From assembly GCF_028690125.1 (NCBI RefSeq), contig NZ_JAQVBV010000001.1, positions 1-64,000 on the forward strand: 64,000 nucleotides of DNA, given 5' to 3'. Source of the DNA: Bacteroides sp. GTDB taxonomy: Bacteria; Bacteroidota; Bacteroidia; Bacteroidales; Bacteroidaceae. Shown here one piece after another: positions 33,695 through 44,634 of the stretch. The translations under genes were made by a program, and so were the position numbers. A model generated the notes under the pieces. The model did no database searches. It saw only the letters and a list, made by a program, of their open reading frames with translations, and had not been told where the DNA came from. Position 1 is the first letter of the stretch. Every line of letters begins with the position of its first letter.

Positions 33695-34048
33695 ATGGAA
33701 GAAGCTGTAAATAAAAAAACAGAAGAGGGAAAAAAGAAAAAACATACCTCGTTTAAAAGTATACTGGGTGGAGACATTTTAGCTACAAACTTTTTTCGTC
33801 GCCAAACAAAGTTACTGGTACTTATTATGGTATTCGTTATCTTCTATATTCACAACCGCTATGCCAGCCAACAGCAACAGATTGAAATAGACAGGTTGAA
33901 AAAGGAACTGATAGATATCAAATACGATGCGCTGACTCGCAGTTCCGAATTAATGGAGAAGAGCCGGCAATCGCGTATTGAGAATTATATATCAAGTAAG
34001 GAAAGTGAATTGCAGACTTCCACTAATCCGCCTTACCTTATTAAATGA
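33695..34048 (+). CDS. ftsL: FtsL-like cell division protein
   Basis: A 117-residue bitopic protein. A short basic cytoplasmic tail precedes one transmembrane helix (about residues 37-52, LLVLIMVFVIFYIH), then a periplasmic coiled coil (IEIDRLKKELIDIKYDALTRSSELME). The position between rsmH and the ftsI-type PBP and the topology fit FtsL, although sequence identity to FtsL of other phyla would be very low. It likely bridges FtsQ and FtsW/FtsI in the divisome. Confidence 0.8.
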   Translation: MEEAVNKKTEEGKKKKHTSFKSILGGDILATNFFRRQTKLLVLIMVFVIFYIHNRYASQQQQIEIDRLKKELIDIKYDALTRSSELMEKSRQSRIENYISSKESELQTSTNPPYLIK

Positions 34049-34088
34049 ACAAGAATAGAATATAAGAAGTTTTTTAAAGACAAGCACT

Positions 34089-36242
34089 GTGGCAGTTAAT
34101 AAAAAGAACATAATGACCCGTTACTTCTTTGTCATCCTGATAATGATATTGATAGGAGTAGCAATTGTCGTCAAGGCAGGCATCACCATGTTTGCCGACC
34201 GGCAATACTGGCAGGATGTAGCCGACCGTTTTGTAAAAGAGAACGTGACAGTGAAGCCTAACCGCGGAAATATTATTTCTTCCGACGGCAAACTAATGGC
34301 GAGTTCTTTGCCTGAATACAAAATATATATAGACTTTATGTCCGGTGAAAAGGACGAAAAAAAGAAAATGAAAGATCAGGCATGCCGTGATTCTATCTTC
34401 AAAGCAAGCCTGGATTCTATTTGTAACGGACTCCACCGAATATTTCCCGATAAAAGTGCGGCTGAATTTAAAGCTCATTTAAAAAAAGGACGTCAGACAA
34501 AAAGCCGTAATTATCAGATTTATCCAAAACGCATCTCATATATACAATATAAAGAGGTAAAACGTCTGCCTGTTTTTCGTCTGAACCCTTACAAAGGAGG
34601 GTTTAAAGGGTTGGCATTTAACCAACGCAAGAAGCCATTCGGTTCATTGGCAGCCCGTACTTTGGGAGATGTCTTTGCCGATACTGCCCAAGGAGCTAAA
34701 AATGGAATTGAACTCGCTTTCGACACAATATTAAGGGGAAGCGACGGACGAACTCATCGCCAGAAGGTGATGAATAAATACCTTAATATTATTGATATAC
34801 CTCCGGTAGATGGCTGTGACTTGATTACCACCATTGATGTGGGTATGCAGGACATTTGTGAAAAAGCGTTAGTAGACAAACTTAAAGAACTAAATGCCAG
34901 TGTAGGTGTAGTTGCATTGATGGAGGTTACTACCGGAGAAGTAAAAGCTATCGTCAATATGATGCAAGGTAAAGATGGTGAATATTACGAAATGCGTAAC
35001 AACGCTATTAGTGATATGTTAGAGCCGGGATCTACCTTCAAGACAGCTTCTATCATGGTAGCATTAGAAGACGGTTATATCACTCCTGACTACATTGTCG
35101 ATACCGGTAATGGACAAAAGCCCATGCACGGACGTGTTATGAAAGACCATAATTGGCACCGGGGAGGATACGGGAAGCTAACTGTCACAGAAATTTTAGG
35201 AGTGTCTTCTAATGTCGGAACATCTAGCATTATCGACAATTTTTATAACAAAAACCCACAAAAATTTGTTGATGGATTGAAACGAATGAGCATCGACCAG
35301 ACTCTTCATTTACAAATTTCCGGAGAAGGAAAGCCAAATATTCGCGGACCGAAAGAACGTTATTTTTCAAAAACCACTTTGCCATGGATGAGTATCGGTT
35401 ATGAAACACAGGTACCGCCCATAAATATCCTGACATTCTATAATGCTATAGCCAATAATGGTGTATTAATACGCCCAAAATTTGTAAGAGCAGCCATAAA
35501 AGATGGAGAAGTGATACAAGAGTTCCCGACAGAAGTTATTAATCCAAGAATTTGTTCGGATAAAACATTAACACAAATCCAAGTGATTTTGCGGAAAGTA
35601 GTAAGTGAAGGACTTGCTAAACCGGCAGGAAGCAAGCAGTTCCACGTATCTGGAAAGACAGGAACAGCTCAAATTTCGCAAGGAACAGCAGGATACAAAA
35701 CCGGAACAACAAATTATCTGGTTAGTTTTTGCGGATATTTTCCTTCTGAAACACCGAAATATAGTATGATTGTTTCGATACAGAAACCCGGATTACCGGC
35801 ATCCGGAGGTTTAATGGCAGGTAGTGTATTCAGCAAAATAGCAGAAAGAGTCTATGCAAAAGACTTGCGACTGCCGCTTACGAATGCCATCGATACAAAT
35901 AGTGTAGTAATCCCAGATGTTAAAGCAGGAGAAATGCGGTCGGCAAAATATGTTTTGAACGAATTGAATATCAAAACACAGGGTGAAATTACCACATCAG
36001 GTAAGGAAGTATGGGGAAGTGCTCATCCAGCCCCTCAAGCTGTGGTTCTGGAAAGTCGGAGTAATATGCAGAACTTTGTGCCTAGCGTTATTGGTATGGG
36101 AGCGAAAGATGCCGTCTATCTACTTGAAAGTAAAGGATTGAAAGTCCGTCTAATTGGTGTTGGTAAAGTGAGAAGCCAGTCAATAGCTAACGGAACTATT
36201 GCTAAAAAGGGGCAGACAATTACGTTGGAAATGAGGAATTAA
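34089..36242 (+). CDS. ftsI: Class B penicillin-binding protein FtsI (PBP3) with PASTA domain
   Basis: A 717-residue septal transpeptidase. The start is a GTG at 34089 ([14 protein letters not shown]); an ATG at 34113 is the alternative and would trim eight residues. One transmembrane helix at about 10-30 anchors it. The dimerisation domain follows ([23 protein letters not shown]), then the transpeptidase domain with Ser315-x-x-Lys318 (PGSTFK), Ser373-Ser374-Asn375 and Lys523-Thr524-Gly525. The end carries a PASTA-type repeat ([24 protein letters not shown]), usual in Bacteroidetes but absent from E. coli FtsI. It makes the septal cross-links together with FtsW encoded nearby. Confidence 0.94.
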   Translation: MAVNKKNIMTRYFFVILIMILIGVAIVVKAGITMFADRQYWQDVADRFVKENVTVKPNRGNIISSDGKLMASSLPEYKIYIDFMSGEKDEKKKMKDQACRDSIFKASLDSICNGLHRIFPDKSAAEFKAHLKKGRQTKSRNYQIYPKRISYIQYKEVKRLPVFRLNPYKGGFKGLAFNQRKKPFGSLAARTLGDVFADTAQGAKNGIELAFDTILRGSDGRTHRQKVMNKYLNIIDIPPVDGCDLITTIDVGMQDICEKALVDKLKELNASVGVVALMEVTTGEVKAIVNMMQGKDGEYYEMRNNAISDMLEPGSTFKTASIMVALEDGYITPDYIVDTGNGQKPMHGRVMKDHNWHRGGYGKLTVTEILGVSSNVGTSSIIDNFYNKNPQKFVDGLKRMSIDQTLHLQISGEGKPNIRGPKERYFSKTTLPWMSIGYETQVPPINILTFYNAIANNGVLIRPKFVRAAIKDGEVIQEFPTEVINPRICSDKTLTQIQVILRKVVSEGLAKPAGSKQFHVSGKTGTAQISQGTAGYKTGTTNYLVSFCGYFPSETPKYSMIVSIQKPGLPASGGLMAGSVFSKIAERVYAKDLRLPLTNAIDTNSVVIPDVKAGEMRSAKYVLNELNIKTQGEITTSGKEVWGSAHPAPQAVVLESRSNMQNFVPSVIGMGAKDAVYLLESKGLKVRLIGVGKVRSQSIANGTIAKKGQTITLEMRN

Positions 36243-36264
36243 AAATGAAAAGCCAAATAGAGTT

Positions 36265-37710
36265 ATGTTATTAAAGGAATTACTCAAAGCAATCCAGCCG
36301 GTACAAGTAACCGGAGATTCAGAAATTGAAATCACCGGGATCAATATTGATTCCCGTTTAGTGGAGAAAGGGCACTTATTCATGGCTATGCGTGGTACAC
36401 AAGCCGATGGTCATACCTACATACCTACTGCTATCGAAAAAGGAGCTGTAGCAATCCTTTGTGAAGATATGCCGGAACAGCTTAAAACAGGAATTACATA
36501 TATTCAGGTAAATGATAGCGAAGATGCAGTAGGAAAGATTGCTACGACTTTCTATGGAGATCCGACTTCTAAACTGGAATTGGTAGGCGTTACCGGAACC
36601 AACGGAAAAACAACGATTGCTACCTTATTATATAATACATTCCGTTACTTCGGATATAAAGTCGGACTTATCTCTACGGTTTGCAATTATATTGACGACA
36701 AGCCAATCTCAACCGAACATACAACTCCTGATCCTATTACATTAAATCGTTTATTGGGACGGATGGCAGATGAAGGATGCAAATATGCTTTTATGGAAGT
36801 TAGTTCACATTCCATTGCACAAAAACGCATTAGCGGATTAAGATTTGCAGGAGGCATTTTCACAAATTTGACTCGTGACCACCTCGATTATCATAAAACT
36901 GTAGAGAATTACCTGAGAGCCAAGAAAAAGTTCTTTGATGATCTTCCCAAAAAAGCATTTAGTCTAACTAATTTGGACGATAAAAACGGATTAGTAATGA
37001 CACAGAATACACGTTCTAAAGTATATACCTATTCATTGAGAAGCCTCAGCGACTTCAAAGGACGGGTACTCGAATCACATTTTGAAGGAATGCTCCTTGA
37101 TTTCAATAACCACGAGTTAGCAGTCCAATTCATAGGTAAATTCAATGCTTCCAATCTGTTAGCTGTATTTGGTGCTGCGGTATTATTAGGGAAGAAAGAA
37201 GAAGATGTATTGTTAGCCCTCAGCACTTTGCACCCTGTAGCGGGACGTTTTGATGCTGTCCGCTCTACGAAAGGATTTACTGCAATTGTAGATTATGCAC
37301 ATACGCCGGACGCTCTTGTTAATGTATTAAATGCAATCCATGGGGTTCTTGAAGGCAAAGGGAAAGTGATTACTGTAGTAGGAGCCGGTGGTAATCGTGA
37401 TAAAGGAAAACGACCAATCATGGCAAAAGAAGCTGCGAAAGCCAGCGACCGCGTTATCATCACATCAGATAACCCACGTTTTGAAGAGCCGCAAGATATT
37501 ATCAATGATATGCTCGCCGGACTGGATGCTGACGATATGAAGAAAACGATTAGTATTGCAGATCGTAAAGAAGCAATTCGTACAGCTTGTATGTTTGCAG
37601 AGAAAGGAGATGTCATCCTCGTTGCCGGAAAAGGTCACGAGAATTATCAGGAAATTAAAGGAGTGAAACATCACTTCGATGATAAGGAGGTACTGAAAGA
37701 AATTTTTTAA
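36265..37710 (+). CDS. murE: UDP-MurNAc-tripeptide ligase MurE
   Basis: A 481-residue cytoplasmic Mur ligase that adds the third amino acid, meso-diaminopimelate in Bacteroides, to UDP-MurNAc-L-Ala-D-Glu. The P-loop is [15 protein letters not shown] at about residue 110, the middle domain has [12 protein letters not shown] and [12 protein letters not shown], and the C-terminal part has [14 protein letters not shown] and [10 protein letters not shown], the last containing the DNPR motif typical of Dap-adding MurE. It has normal family length and follows ftsI after 22 bases. Confidence 0.97.
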   Translation: MLLKELLKAIQPVQVTGDSEIEITGINIDSRLVEKGHLFMAMRGTQADGHTYIPTAIEKGAVAILCEDMPEQLKTGITYIQVNDSEDAVGKIATTFYGDPTSKLELVGVTGTNGKTTIATLLYNTFRYFGYKVGLISTVCNYIDDKPISTEHTTPDPITLNRLLGRMADEGCKYAFMEVSSHSIAQKRISGLRFAGGIFTNLTRDHLDYHKTVENYLRAKKKFFDDLPKKAFSLTNLDDKNGLVMTQNTRSKVYTYSLRSLSDFKGRVLESHFEGMLLDFNNHELAVQFIGKFNASNLLAVFGAAVLLGKKEEDVLLALSTLHPVAGRFDAVRSTKGFTAIVDYAHTPDALVNVLNAIHGVLEGKGKVITVVGAGGNRDKGKRPIMAKEAAKASDRVIITSDNPRFEEPQDIINDMLAGLDADDMKKTISIADRKEAIRTACMFAEKGDVILVAGKGHENYQEIKGVKHHFDDKEVLKEIF

Positions 37711-37778
37711 TAATGGACCATTATGTCGATAGTTCGCAAGAACAGGCATAACGATACATTGATAAACTGACAAATATT

Positions 37779-39047
37779 ATGTTATACTATCTGTTTGAAT
37801 GGCTACATAAGCTCAATTTCCCCGGAGCAGGAATGTTTGGATACACTTCATTCCGTGCTTTGATGGCAGTCATCCTTGCATTACTTATTTCAAGTATATG
37901 GGGAGACAGATTCATTAATCTACTCAAGAAAAAGCAGATTACGGAGACTCAACGCGATGCTAAAATTGATCCGTTCGGAGTCAATAAGGTAGGTGTACCG
38001 AGCATGGGAGGAGTCATCATTATTATAGCTATTCTTATCCCATGTCTGCTATTAGGAAAACTACAAAATATATATATGATATTAATGTTGATCACTACCG
38101 TATGGTTAGGATCACTCGGTTTTGCAGACGACTATATCAAGATATTCAAGAAAGACAAGGAAGGACTACACGGTAAATTCAAAATAATCGGCCAGGTAGG
38201 TCTGGGACTAATTGTAGGGCTCACATTATACCTGAGCCCGAATGTAGTGATCCGCGAAAACATCGAGGTACATAAGCCGGGACAAGAAATGGAAGTGATA
38301 CATGGGACTAATGATCTGAAATCCACTCAAACCACGATTCCTTTCTTCAAGAGCAACAACCTCGACTATGCCGATCTGGTTGCATTCATGGGCGACCATG
38401 CACAAGCTGCCGGATGGGTATTGTTTGTCATCATCACAATCCTCGTCGTTACCGCTGTATCCAACGGAGCCAATCTGAATGATGGAATGGACGGAATGGC
38501 AGCAGGAAATTCGGCAATTATTGGCGTCACATTAGGAATATTAGCCTACGTATCCTCCCATATTGAGTTTGCCGGTTATTTAAATATCATGTACATTCCC
38601 GGATCGGAAGAATTGGTAATCTTTATCTGTGCCTTCATCGGTGCTTTAATTGGTTTCCTATGGTACAATGCCTATCCGGCACAAGTTTTTATGGGAGACA
38701 CAGGTAGTTTGACCATCGGCGGTATCATTGCCGTATTCGCTATCATCATCCATAAAGAACTGCTGATCCCAATTCTTTGTGGTGTATTCCTTGTAGAGAA
38801 TCTTTCGGTTATCCTGCAACGTTTCTACTACAAAATAGGAAAACGGAAAGGTGTGAAACAACGATTGTTCAAACGGACACCGATTCATGATCACTTCCGC
38901 ACTTCCATGAGCCTGATAGAACCTGGCTGTACAGTGAAATTTACCAAGCCGGAACAACTCTTTCATGAATCAAAGATTACCGTCAGGTTCTGGATTGTAA
39001 CCATCGTATTGGCAGCAATCACAATTATTACATTGAAGATAAGATAA
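37779..39047 (+). CDS. mraY: Phospho-MurNAc-pentapeptide transferase MraY
   Basis: A 422-residue inner-membrane enzyme that makes lipid I. It has about ten transmembrane helices. Catalytic landmarks are the FADDYIK segment, NLNDGMDGMAAG and the C-terminal KRTPIHDHFR motif. A cytoplasmic insertion of about 50 residues (NVVIREN to KSNNLDYADL) makes it longer than E. coli MraY, as in other Bacteroidetes. It follows murE with a 68-base gap. Confidence 0.97.
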   Translation: MLYYLFEWLHKLNFPGAGMFGYTSFRALMAVILALLISSIWGDRFINLLKKKQITETQRDAKIDPFGVNKVGVPSMGGVIIIIAILIPCLLLGKLQNIYMILMLITTVWLGSLGFADDYIKIFKKDKEGLHGKFKIIGQVGLGLIVGLTLYLSPNVVIRENIEVHKPGQEMEVIHGTNDLKSTQTTIPFFKSNNLDYADLVAFMGDHAQAAGWVLFVIITILVVTAVSNGANLNDGMDGMAAGNSAIIGVTLGILAYVSSHIEFAGYLNIMYIPGSEELVIFICAFIGALIGFLWYNAYPAQVFMGDTGSLTIGGIIAVFAIIIHKELLIPILCGVFLVENLSVILQRFYYKIGKRKGVKQRLFKRTPIHDHFRTSMSLIEPGCTVKFTKPEQLFHESKITVRFWIVTIVLAAITIITLKIR

Positions 39048-39178
39048 TAAAAAGACATATAAAAGTGACAAGTATGAGGTAAAAGCCGCAAGTACTTATG
39101 CCTGTCACTAATACAAACCAGAACTTGCAGCAAAACTGAGTATTCAGTTACTAACTAATACTCTTTTATTCAATATAT

Positions 39179-40576
39179 ATGAATACAGAAAACAGTAGCA
39201 AAGGAAATTTTGCTCCCTCTTCTTCGGAAAAGGCTGAGAAAAAGGCAAGAATTGTAATTTTAGGAGCTGGTGAAAGCGGTGCCGGTGCAGCCGTACTTGC
39301 CAAGGTCAAAGGATTCGACACATTTGTTTCGGATATGTCCAGTATTAAGGACAATTATAAGGAACTTCTGGATAGTCATCAAATTGCCTGGGAAGAAGGA
39401 CATCACACAGAAAAACTTATTCTGAATGCTGACGAGGTGATTAAAAGCCCGGGCATACCGAATGACGCGCCCATGATTCTGAAGTTGAAAGCTCAAGGTA
39501 CACCCGTTATCTCCGAAATAGAATTTGCCGGACGCTATACAAATGCAAAGATGATTTGTATTACCGGATCCAATGGAAAGACTACAACCACTTCCCTGAT
39601 TTACCATATTTTTAAAAGTGCAGGAATGAATGTAGGTTTAGCCGGTAATATAGGAAAAAGCCTTGCTTTGCAAGTAGCCGAAGATCATCACGATTATTAC
39701 ATCATCGAATTGAGTTCATTCCAATTAGATAATATGTATAATTTCCGTGCAAACATCGCCGTATTGATGAATATTACCCCGGATCATCTGGATCGTTATG
39801 ACCACTGTATGCAGAATTACATTGACGCTAAATTCCGTATCACACAGAATCAGACACCGGACGATGCTTTCATCTTTTGGAATGACGACCCGATCATCAA
39901 ACGGGAACTTGCCAAACATGGTTTGAAAGCTCACTTATATCCTTTTGCAGCAGTGAAAGAAGAAGGAGCTATCGCATATGTAGAAGATAATAAAGTAAAG
40001 ATAACAGAACCAATCACCTTCAACATGGAACAAGAAGAATTGGCTCTGACCGGACAACATAACTTATACAACTCTTTAGCAGCAGGAATCTCTGCAAACT
40101 TAGCTGGTATCACTAAAGAGAGTATTCGGAAGGCACTTTCCGATTTCAAGGGAGTGGAACATCGTTTGGAGAAAGTAGCACGCGTACGTGGTATCGATTT
40201 CATCAATGACTCTAAAGCAACAAATGTCAATTCTTGCTGGTATGCTTTACAAAGCATGACTACCAAAGTAGTTCTCATTCTCGGAGGAAAAGACAAAGGC
40301 AATGATTATACAGAAATAGAAGATTTGGTACACGAAAAATGCTCGGCACTGGTATATCTGGGACTTCACAACGAAAAACTGCATGACTTCTTCGACCGTT
40401 TCGGTCTTCCGGTTGCTGACGTACAGACAGGAATGAAAGATGCTGTAGAAGCTGCCTATAAATTGGCTCAAAAAGGCGAAACCGTATTATTGAGCCCCTG
40501 TTGTGCATCATTCGACCTCTTCAAGAGTTACGAAGATCGTGGCGACCAATTTAAGGAGTACGTCCTTGCCCTTTAA
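39179..40576 (+). CDS. murD: UDP-MurNAc-L-alanine:D-glutamate ligase MurD
   Basis: A 465-residue cytoplasmic ligase. About 22 hydrophilic, Ser/Lys/Glu-rich residues precede the usual first strand (RIVILGAGESGAGAAVLA); no Met lies between, so the extension appears real unless a non-ATG start is used. The P-loop is ITGSNGKTTTTSLIYH, followed by MNITPDHLDRYDHCMQNY and, in the last domain, INDSKATNVNS and LILGGKDKGNDY. It adds D-glutamate, the second residue of the peptide stem. Confidence 0.95.
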   Translation: MNTENSSKGNFAPSSSEKAEKKARIVILGAGESGAGAAVLAKVKGFDTFVSDMSSIKDNYKELLDSHQIAWEEGHHTEKLILNADEVIKSPGIPNDAPMILKLKAQGTPVISEIEFAGRYTNAKMICITGSNGKTTTTSLIYHIFKSAGMNVGLAGNIGKSLALQVAEDHHDYYIIELSSFQLDNMYNFRANIAVLMNITPDHLDRYDHCMQNYIDAKFRITQNQTPDDAFIFWNDDPIIKRELAKHGLKAHLYPFAAVKEEGAIAYVEDNKVKITEPITFNMEQEELALTGQHNLYNSLAAGISANLAGITKESIRKALSDFKGVEHRLEKVARVRGIDFINDSKATNVNSCWYALQSMTTKVVLILGGKDKGNDYTEIEDLVHEKCSALVYLGLHNEKLHDFFDRFGLPVADVQTGMKDAVEAAYKLAQKGETVLLSPCCASFDLFKSYEDRGDQFKEYVLAL

Positions 40577-40598
40577 TTTTTAATTCCCAATTAAAAAA

Positions 40599-41921
40599 AT
40601 GGATTTATTAAGGAACATATTCAAAGGCGACAAGGTAATCTGGATTATCTTCCTCTGTCTCTGCCTCATCTCGATTATCGAGGTGTTTTCGGCAGCATCA
40701 ACGCTTACCTATAAAAGCGGTGACCATTGGGGACCGATTACACAACACTCTATCATTTTGATGGTAGGCGCTGTAGTAGTGGTATTTCTTCACAACGTTC
40801 CCTACAAATGGTTTCAGGTATTTCCAGTTTTCCTATATCCGGTCTCCCTCGTGTTATTGGCATTTGTCACACTGATGGGTATCATAACAGGAGACCGTAT
40901 CAATGGAGCTGCTCGTTGGATGAGTTTTATGGGAATGCAATTCCAGCCCTCAGAACTGGCAAAAATGGCAGTCATCATTGCTGTCTCATTCATTCTGTCC
41001 AAAAAACAAGATGAGGAAGGAGCCAATCCAAAAGCCTTTAAATATATCATGATTCTTACCGGACTGGTACTCGTATTCATTGCTCCGGAAAACCTTTCAA
41101 CAGCTATGCTATTGTTTGGTGTCGTATTCATGATGATGTTCATCGGAAGGGTTGCTTCAAAAAAATTATTAATGTTGGCAGGTGGTCTTATACTGGTTGC
41201 CGGACTAGGCGTAGGTACAGTTATTGCCATTCCTGCAAAGACCTTGCACGACACTCCCGGACTTCACCGTCTGGAAACCTGGCAAAACCGTATCAAAGGT
41301 TTCTTCGATAAGAATGAAGTGCCTGCCGCAAAATTCGATATTGACAAAGACGCACAAGTAGCACATGCACGGATTGCCATCGCTACGAGCAATGTAGTAG
41401 GCAAAGGACCGGGAAATTCTATTCAACGGGACTTCCTCAGCCAGGCATTCTCCGACTTTATCTTTGCTATTGTTGTCGAAGAGATGGGATTGATAGGGGG
41501 AGCATTTGTTGTGTTCTTATATCTCTGTTTACTAATGCGTGCAGGAAAAATTGCACAAAAATGCGAACGTACCTTTCCAGCCTTCCTTGTAATGGGAATT
41601 GCCTTATTGCTGGTATCGCAAGCCATATTAAACATGATGGTTGCCGTCGGTTTGTTTCCTGTAACCGGACAGCCTTTGCCTCTAATAAGTAAGGGAGGAA
41701 CAAGTACATTAATTAACTGCGCTTATATCGGAATGATATTGAGCGTCAGTCGATATACCGCTCATCTGGAAGAACAGAAAGAGCACGATGCACAGATTCA
41801 GATGCAGATAGCGGCCGGGACAGCAGATTCAGAGGCACAGAGTGCAACAGAACCAACTGCACAAATTCTGAATAGTGATGCCAAGTTTGAAGATGAGCAA
41901 GACAGTCAGAAAAGACGGTGA
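40599..41921 (+). CDS. ftsW: Septal peptidoglycan glycosyltransferase FtsW
   Basis: A 440-residue SEDS-family polymerase with about ten transmembrane segments. Features include GDRINGAARWMSFMGMQFQPSELAKMA, the FAIVVEEMGLIGG region and LPLISKGGTSTLINCAYIGMILS near the end. It has a hydrophilic C-terminal tail of about 60 residues rich in Gln, Glu and Ala. It polymerises glycan strands at the septum in partnership with the ftsI product encoded in the same cluster. Confidence 0.95.
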   Translation: MDLLRNIFKGDKVIWIIFLCLCLISIIEVFSAASTLTYKSGDHWGPITQHSIILMVGAVVVVFLHNVPYKWFQVFPVFLYPVSLVLLAFVTLMGIITGDRINGAARWMSFMGMQFQPSELAKMAVIIAVSFILSKKQDEEGANPKAFKYIMILTGLVLVFIAPENLSTAMLLFGVVFMMMFIGRVASKKLLMLAGGLILVAGLGVGTVIAIPAKTLHDTPGLHRLETWQNRIKGFFDKNEVPAAKFDIDKDAQVAHARIAIATSNVVGKGPGNSIQRDFLSQAFSDFIFAIVVEEMGLIGGAFVVFLYLCLLMRAGKIAQKCERTFPAFLVMGIALLLVSQAILNMMVAVGLFPVTGQPLPLISKGGTSTLINCAYIGMILSVSRYTAHLEEQKEHDAQIQMQIAAGTADSEAQSATEPTAQILNSDAKFEDEQDSQKRR

Positions 41922-41975
41922 ATGAGTAATGAATAAAAAGGATGAACGGTGAGCAGGAAAGAAGAAAGGATTGTT

Positions 41976-43094
41976 ATGGAAAAAGAACTTAGAATTATCA
42001 TTAGTGGTGGAGGAACAGGAGGACATATTTTCCCGGCTGTGTCCATTGCCAACGCTATAATAGAATTACGTCCGGATGCAAAAATACTTTTTGTAGGTGC
42101 CGAGGGACGTATGGAAATGCAACGGGTCCCCGATGCCGGTTATGAGATTATCGGACTTCCAATCGCCGGATTCGATCGTAAACATCTGTGGAAGAATGTA
42201 GCCGTACTTATAAAATTGGCTCGCAGCCAATGGAAAGCACGCAGCATTATCAAAAACTTCCGCCCACAAGTAGCGGTAGGTGTAGGAGGCTATGCAAGTG
42301 GTCCCACACTAAAGACAGCAGGTATGATGGGAGTTCCTACGTTAATTCAAGAACAAAACTCATATGCAGGAGTAACCAATAAATTACTGGCACAAAAAGC
42401 CAGAAAGATTTGCGTAGCTTATGAAGGAATGGAAAAATTCTTTCCTGCGGATAAAATCATTATGACAGGAAATCCTGTCCGCCAGAATCTGACAAAAAAT
42501 ATGCCTTCGAAAGAAGAAGCTCTTCACTCATTTCATCTGCAACCGGGTAAAAAAACGATCCTGATTGTGGGCGGTAGTTTAGGAGCACGTACCATTAATG
42601 ATACATTGATAGCCGGATTATCAGTTATTAAAGCAAATAGTGATGTACAATTCATCTGGCAAACCGGAAAGTATTATCACCCACAAGTAATAGAAGCTGT
42701 AAAGGCCATAGGAGAACTTCCAAATTTGTTCGTCACTGACTTTATCAAAGATATGGCAGCCGCTTATACCGCTGCCGATCTGGTTATATCTCGTGCAGGA
42801 GCGGGCTCTATCTCCGAATTTTGCTTGTTGAACAAGCCTGTCATTTTAGTTCCTTCGCCCAACGTTGCAGAGGATCATCAAACCAAGAATGCCTTAGCAC
42901 TGGTAGACAAACAGGCTGCTATCTATGTGAAAGACAGTGAAGCTAAAAATACATTGCTCGATATAGCTTTAGCAACTGTGACAGATGATGGGAAGCTGAA
43001 AAAATTGAGTGAAAACATTGCAAAACTCGCTTTGCCTGATTCTGCAAGGATCATCGCTCAGGAAGTAATAAAACTGGCTGAAAGCAATACTTAA
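41976..43094 (+). CDS. murG: MurG lipid II synthase
   Basis: A 372-residue GT28 glycosyltransferase that adds GlcNAc to lipid I on the inner face of the membrane. I choose the ATG at 41976 (MEKELRIIISGGGTGGH), preceded by an AGAAAGGA ribosome-binding-like stretch; a GTG at 41949 would add nine residues. The N-terminal glycine loop is SGGGTGGHIFP, and the UDP-GlcNAc site shows ISRAGAGSISEFCLLNKPVILVPSP. It has normal family length. An inverted repeat separates it from murC. Confidence 0.96.
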   Translation: MEKELRIIISGGGTGGHIFPAVSIANAIIELRPDAKILFVGAEGRMEMQRVPDAGYEIIGLPIAGFDRKHLWKNVAVLIKLARSQWKARSIIKNFRPQVAVGVGGYASGPTLKTAGMMGVPTLIQEQNSYAGVTNKLLAQKARKICVAYEGMEKFFPADKIIMTGNPVRQNLTKNMPSKEEALHSFHLQPGKKTILIVGGSLGARTINDTLIAGLSVIKANSDVQFIWQTGKYYHPQVIEAVKAIGELPNLFVTDFIKDMAAAYTAADLVISRAGAGSISEFCLLNKPVILVPSPNVAEDHQTKNALALVDKQAAIYVKDSEAKNTLLDIALATVTDDGKLKKLSENIAKLALPDSARIIAQEVIKLAESNT

Positions 43095-43108
43095 AAAAGA
43101 AAATAAGA

Positions 43109-43174
43109 TTTTTAGACGCGGATAACGCGGATCTTTCTGTTTTCAATTAAATCCGCGTCATCCGCGTCTAAAAA
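43109..43174. repeat. Long inverted repeat between murG and murC
   Basis: The 24 bases at 43109-43132 are the reverse complement of 43151-43174 with one mismatch, around an 18-base loop. Each arm itself contains a near-direct repeat of the form GACGCGGAT-AACGCGGAT. RNA from it would form a very stable hairpin inside the dcw operon, followed on the plus strand only by an A-rich stretch. It looks like a dispersed Bacteroides intergenic repeat; I recall similar GCGGATAACGCGGAT elements but cannot verify that here. Confidence 0.85.
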
Positions 43175-43234
43175 TAGTAAAGATAAACTCTTTGAGTTAT
43201 ATCAAAAAACAGGATAAAAATAAGGAATAACAAA

Positions 43235-44623
43235 ATGAATATTGAAACTATAAAATCAGTCTATTTCGTAGGTGCCGGCGGCATTGGCATGAGTGCACTT
43301 GTACGATACTTTCTTTCTAAAGGTAAGATTGTAGCAGGATATGACCGTACTCCTACTCCACTGACTGAAAGCCTAATTGCCGAAGGCGCACAAATACATT
43401 ACGAAGACAACATCAACCTCATTCCGGAAGCATGCAAAGACAAAAACACAACACTAGTTGTATTAACTCCTGCCGTTCCCAACGAACACGAGGAATTGGT
43501 ATATTTCAGGGACAATGGATTTGAAATACAGAAACGTGCTCAAGTATTAGGCACTATCACCCACTCGAGCAAAGGACTATGCGTAGCAGGCACACATGGC
43601 AAAACAACCACTTCTACCATGACTGCCCACTTACTACATCAATCACATATTGAATGCACCGCTTTTCTCGGAGGTATATCAAAGAATTACGGAACTAATC
43701 TGTTGCTTTCCCAGAAGAGCCCTTACACTGTAATCGAGGCAGACGAGTTCGATCGTTCCTTCCATTGGTTATCTCCTTATATGTCAGTCATTACAGCAAC
43801 CGATCCTGACCATCTGGATATCTACGGAACAGAAAAAGCCTATCTGGAAAGCTTCGAACATTATACCACCCTGATTCAACCGGGAGGCGCACTGATTATC
43901 CGCAAAGGAATCTCACTGCAACCGAAAGTACAATCAGGTGTACGTGTCTATACCTATTCACGGGATGAAGGAGACTTCCATGCCGAAAATATTCGTATTG
44001 GAAACGGAGAAATTTTCATCGATTTTGTTGCTCCTGATACACGAATCAACGATATCCAACTTGGAGTTCCCGTCAGTATCAACATCGAAAATGGAGTAGC
44101 GGCAATGGCTCTTGCCCACTTGAACGGAGTGACTGATGCAGAGATCAAACAAGGAATGGCAAGTTTCTGTGGTGTAGACCGTCGTTTCGATTTCAAAATA
44201 AAGAATGACAAGGTTGCATTTCTAAGCGACTATGCTCATCATCCCGCTGAAATCAAACAAAGCGTACAGTCTATTCACGAACTTTATAAAGACAAGAAGA
44301 TCACAGCAATCTTCCAGCCACACCTTTATACTCGTACCCGGGACTTTTACAAAGACTTTGCAGATAGCCTTTCATTAGTGGATGAAGTTATCCTGATAGA
44401 TATCTATCCGGCTCGGGAAGAACCGATTCCCGGTGTAACGAGCAAGCTGATTTATGACAATCTCCGTCCGGGTATTGAAAAAAGTATGTGCAAAAAGGAA
44501 GAAATACTGAACATTCTGAAAGATAAAAACATTGAAGTATTGATCACCTTAGGCGCCGGAGACATTGATAACTATGTTCCCGAAATAAAAAAACTATTAG
44601 AAATGAAAATACTTCATTCTTAA
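43235..44623 (+). CDS. murC: UDP-MurNAc:L-alanine ligase MurC
   Basis: A 462-residue cytoplasmic ligase that adds the first amino acid to UDP-MurNAc. Motifs: VYFVGAGGIGMSALVRYF for the UDP-binding domain, VAGTHGKTTTSTMTAHLL for the ATP P-loop, and AFLGGISKNYGTNLL, EADEFDRSF, DHLDIYG, FLSDYAHHPAEIKQS and FQPHLYTRTRDFYKDFA. It is a full-length MurC. No ddl gene follows as it does in E. coli; ftsQ starts 11 bases later. Confidence 0.97.
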   Translation: MNIETIKSVYFVGAGGIGMSALVRYFLSKGKIVAGYDRTPTPLTESLIAEGAQIHYEDNINLIPEACKDKNTTLVVLTPAVPNEHEELVYFRDNGFEIQKRAQVLGTITHSSKGLCVAGTHGKTTTSTMTAHLLHQSHIECTAFLGGISKNYGTNLLLSQKSPYTVIEADEFDRSFHWLSPYMSVITATDPDHLDIYGTEKAYLESFEHYTTLIQPGGALIIRKGISLQPKVQSGVRVYTYSRDEGDFHAENIRIGNGEIFIDFVAPDTRINDIQLGVPVSINIENGVAAMALAHLNGVTDAEIKQGMASFCGVDRRFDFKIKNDKVAFLSDYAHHPAEIKQSVQSIHELYKDKKITAIFQPHLYTRTRDFYKDFADSLSLVDEVILIDIYPAREEPIPGVTSKLIYDNLRPGIEKSMCKKEEILNILKDKNIEVLITLGAGDIDNYVPEIKKLLEMKILHS

Positions 44624-44634
44624 TTAATAAAATT

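Noticed and set aside
39048..39178. Terminator in the mraY-murD gap
   Set aside because: Short pairing (GAGTAT/ATACTC) with a T run exists, but the stem is weak and the flanking genes are clearly one cluster.
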